A stretch of DNA of 5,497 nt from NCBI GenBank assembly GCA_041687575.1, contig JAWLBS010000335.1, forward strand, positions 1 through 5,497, in the 5' to 3' direction. Positions 4,833-5,497 of the stretch are shown one piece after another; the first letter of the stretch is position 1, and each line of letters begins with the position of its first letter. The stretch comes from JANYLN01 sp041687575. GTDB lineage: Bacteria; Planctomycetota; Phycisphaerae; UBA1845; JANYLN01. A program made the translations under genes and the position numbers. The notes under the pieces are model-generated. The model ran no database searches. It was not told the origin of the DNA and saw nothing but the letters and a program-made list of their open reading frames with translations.

Positions 4833-5497
4833 ACCTGACCAAGTATCGCAGACTGGCAATCTTGACGGGATCGCAGCTCGGCTCGTTCAGTTCCAAGACG
4901 GCCGCCGGGGTGATCCGCTACCGCCCCGACGACGTCGTCGCGGTCATCGACCGGGCCCACGCCGGCCAGGACCTGCGCGGCCTGCTGGGCTGGGGCGAGG
5001 GCATCCCGATCGTCGGCACCTGGCCGGAGGCGCAGGGCCGCAGTCCGGACGCATTGCTGATCGGGGTGGCCCCCATAGGCGGGCATCTGACCGACGACCT
5101 GCGCCAGGTCGTGCGATGCGCCCTGGATGCCGGGATCGCGGTGATCAGCGGGCTTCACACGATGCTGCGGGATGATCCGGACCTGGCGAGCTGCGCCGCC
5201 GCCAGCGGCGCCGAGCTGCTCGACGTACGGGATCCGGGTCCGCTGGAGGTGGTCGCCAGCGGCAAGGCGGCCGCCCTGCCGGTCAGGCGGGTGCTGACCG
5301 TCGGGGTGGACTGCGTCGTCGGCAAGATGATGACGGCCCTGGAGATGACGCTGGCGGCACAGCGGGCGGGGCTGGACGCCGCGTTCGTGCCGACGGGCCA
5401 GACGGGGGTTATGATTGCGGGATGGGGCATTTCGGTGGATCGGGTGATCTGCGATTTTGCCGCCGGGGCCACCGAGTGGCTGGTCCAGCAGGTGGCG
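4829..5497 (+). CDS. DUF1611 family (DgcN-like) P-loop protein, cut by the right edge
   Basis: The visible 223 residues are about two thirds of the usual family length (around 330-350), so the C-terminus lies outside. The order matches DUF1611: an N-terminal Rossmann-like region with SSKTAAGVIRYRPDDVVAVID (split here as SSKTAAG, 21-27, and VIRYRPDDVVAVID, 28-41), GVAPIGGHL (79-87) and ISGLHTMLRDD (106-116), then a second domain with a Walker-A-like GVDCVVGKMMT (159-169) and the family stretch PTGQTGVMIAGWGISVD (188-204). One member, DgcN, has been reported to act on D-glutamate as an N-acetyltransferase with an epimerase-like partner. That chemistry is transferred from the family, not shown here. 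The start is TTG 4829 on Shine-Dalgarno spacing; ATG 4823 adds two residues. Overlap with the racemase gene indicates translational coupling and a joint role in D-amino-acid metabolism. Confidence 0.85.
   Translation, partial: MNLTKYRRLAILTGSQLGSFSSKTAAGVIRYRPDDVVAVIDRAHAGQDLRGLLGWGEGIPIVGTWPEAQGRSPDALLIGVAPIGGHLTDDLRQVVRCALDAGIAVISGLHTMLRDDPDLASCAAASGAELLDVRDPGPLEVVASGKAAALPVRRVLTVGVDCVVGKMMTALEMTLAAQRAGLDAAFVPTGQTGVMIAGWGISVDRVICDFAAGATEWLVQQVA

Noticed and set aside
4074..4859. A 261-codon minus-strand frame opposite the racemase
   Set aside because: It has no domain and lies antisense to a racemase with both catalytic cysteine motifs.

Overview
The window is GC-rich and bacterial, with short or overlapping gene junctions. 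Its largest gene joins an exported terpenoid-cyclase-like alpha/alpha toroid to DUF4159-type domains. I know that architecture mainly from Planctomycetota, so a planctomycete, perhaps of the Phycisphaerae type, is the likely host. This is an inference from gene content only.

Layout from left to right. Positions 1-71 may hold the start of a minus-strand gene that runs off the left edge. Positions 72-196 are an intergenic stretch with inverted repeats and a weak terminator-like hairpin. Positions 197-1462 (minus) encode a 12-helix MFS transporter of unknown substrate. Positions 1471-3927 (minus) encode an 818-residue exported protein with an N-terminal toroid and two diverged tandem DUF4159-like units. 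The transporter start lies 8 nt past the stop of this gene, and its probable ribosome site contains that stop codon, so the two form a translationally coupled minus-strand operon.

Positions 3928-4094 are a 167-bp divergent promoter region. It contains a candidate promoter in each direction, a near-perfect 16-bp palindrome against the rightward -35 box, and a 10-bp direct repeat with one copy in or near each promoter. To the right, 4095-4832 (plus) encode an aspartate/glutamate-type racemase. It overlaps a DUF1611 (DgcN-like) P-loop protein that runs off the right edge.

The rightward pair looks like an amino-acid stereochemistry module. The racemase would interconvert D- and L-acidic amino acids, and the DUF1611 protein belongs to a family in which a member has been tied to D-glutamate catabolism. 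The leftward pair is an envelope protein with a transporter. No RNA gene, CRISPR array, insertion sequence or phage gene was seen. The points most worth a second look are the internal duplication in the exported protein, the organised divergent control region with a nearly leaderless rightward promoter, and the racemase-DUF1611 pairing.
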